The notes under the pieces: generated by a model
The model's input: only the letters and a program-made list of their open reading frames with translations
What the model was told of the DNA's origin: nothing
Database searches by the model: none
Program-made: the position numbers and the translations under genes
Source of the DNA: an uncultured Paracoccaceae bacterium
GTDB lineage: Bacteria; Pseudomonadota; Alphaproteobacteria; Rhodobacterales; Rhodobacteraceae
Direction: 5' to 3'
DNA: 5,199 bases
NCBI GenBank assembly: GCA_937927885.1
Contig: CALEZJ010000017.1
Span: forward strand, 1 to 5,199
Shown: one piece after another, positions 4,735 to 5,199 of the stretch
Layout: every line of letters starts with the position of its first letter
Numbering within the stretch: position 1 is the first letter of the stretch

Positions 4735-5130
4735 CTACATGGCCGCACCCGAGGTTCTAAGAGGGTGAATATTGTCAGGACCGGATGGCCTTCCAAGTAG
4801 CCGGTAACGTTCGCCATCGTAAGTAATCACGGCATCATTTTTCAAGCGGCTCAGGATACTGGACACAGACCCGCGCTCTAAGTGAACACCGGCGTTCTCT
4901 GCCATTTCCACAGCAATTACAGCGTTTAGCCCATCCTCGCCTACCTTCTCAAGCAGTTCGAGAACGGTCTTCTTGACATTAGACCGGGGGGCGCGAGGCT
5001 TGGCCTTTGGCTCTCCCTTCGCCTCACGGATCATGTCATTGATGAGTGCTTTCTGTGCCTCTAGTTTGTCAATCTCAAGCTGGATTGCAGAGAGTCGTTC
5101 CTGTAAGCTTTTCATACTAGGGCCTCTCAT
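4735..5130 (-). CDS. Coiled-coil plus winged-helix DNA-binding protein, hypothetical (131 aa)
   Basis: The N-terminus (about residues 6-38, MKSLQERLSAIQLEIDKLEA onward) is a heptad-like coiled coil likely to dimerise. A basic proline-containing linker (GEPKAKPRAPRSNVKK, 39-54) follows. Residues 53-112 fit a winged helix: helix 1 VKKTVLELLEKVG, helix 2 NAVIAVEMAENAG, a recognition helix within ERGSVSSILSRLKND (85-99), and a beta-wing VITYDGERYRLL (101-112). The last 19 residues look disordered. This suggests a small DNA-binding regulator, though no named family is assigned. The ATG at 5130 is supported by GGAGG (5140-5136) five nt upstream; the ATG at 5115 has a poorer site. The gene begins only 14 bp after the tRNA 3' end, leaving no room for its own promoter. 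Lower GC than the core genes and its tRNA-adjacent position point to a phage or island gene. Confidence 0.75.
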   Translation of the reverse strand: MRGPSMKSLQERLSAIQLEIDKLEAQKALINDMIREAKGEPKAKPRAPRSNVKKTVLELLEKVGEDGLNAVIAVEMAENAGVHLERGSVSSILSRLKNDAVITYDGERYRLLGRPSGPDNIHPLRTSGAAM

Positions 5131-5144
5131 TTGTTCCTCCTTGG

Positions 5145-5199
5145 TGGTGGCCCCGGCGGGGTTCGAACCCGCACACCCTGGAAGGTATCGGAGTTACAG
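5145..5199 (-). tRNA. Class II tRNA, 3' part, probably tRNA-Tyr(GTA); 5' part outside window
   Basis: On the minus strand the T arm is perfect: GCGGG (5172-5168), TTCGAAC loop (5167-5161), CCCGC (5160-5156). The 3' acceptor strand CGGGGCC (5155-5149), discriminator A (5148) and encoded CCA (5147-5145) follow. Upstream is a long variable region with a possible 5-bp stem, ATACC (5188-5184) / GGTGT (5177-5173). That places it in the Tyr/Leu/Ser class. The last visible bases CTGTAAC (5199-5193) fit an anticodon loop with U33 and anticodon GUA, hence Tyr; the partner strand of the anticodon stem is not visible. A second CCA directly follows the encoded one. The tRNA call is firm; the isotype and integrity are less sure. 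Confidence 0.8.

Noticed and set aside
1..5199. CRISPR array, insertion sequence or toxin-antitoxin pair
   Set aside because: No regularly spaced repeats, no transposase-like frame with terminal inverted repeats, and the two small right-hand genes lack toxin or antitoxin signatures.

Overview
The window reads as a high-GC alphaproteobacterial chromosome, most likely a Rhodobacteraceae such as Paracoccus or Rhodobacter. This is inferred from codon use and gene families, not from a marker gene. From base 1 to about 4130 it is GC-rich housekeeping sequence. From about 4380 to the end it is visibly lower in GC and carries short, phage-like genes beside a tRNA, which suggests the edge of an acquired element.

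Layout. (1) 1-549: C-terminal part of a phytase-like esterase-domain protein. (2) 640-1242: a YhhQ-type queuosine-precursor transporter, with a hairpin covering its weak ribosome-binding region. (3) 1243-1480: a compact transcription unit of about 200 nt. It has a TTGACA promoter element directly after the transporter stop, a ribosome-binding site almost fully complementary to the 16S rRNA 3' tail, an 18-codon GTG-start ORF, an internal hairpin, an 11-bp helix that can hide the ribosome-binding site, and a strong intrinsic terminator. (4) 1564-2466: a 10-TM EamA/DMT exporter. It meets (5) 2470-3651, a complete thiolase (PhaA/AtoB type, minus strand), tail to tail with 3 bp between stop codons. 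(6) 3652-3774: a divergent promoter region with an 8-bp inverted repeat. (7) 3775-4131: a single-domain ModE-like DNA-binding protein. (8) 4132-4469: no convincing gene. (9) 4470-5199, minus strand: the 3' part of a class II tRNA (probably Tyr), then 14 nt later a coiled-coil/winged-helix protein of 131 aa, then a 48-aa protein, then an intrinsic terminator.

The housekeeping genes do not form one pathway. The two places that could hold undescribed biology are the 1243-1480 small-RNA/leader unit, which may act alone or as a leader of the EamA gene, and the tRNA-linked gene pair at the right edge. In the latter no promoter fits between the tRNA and the first ORF, so tRNA and mRNA probably share a transcript.
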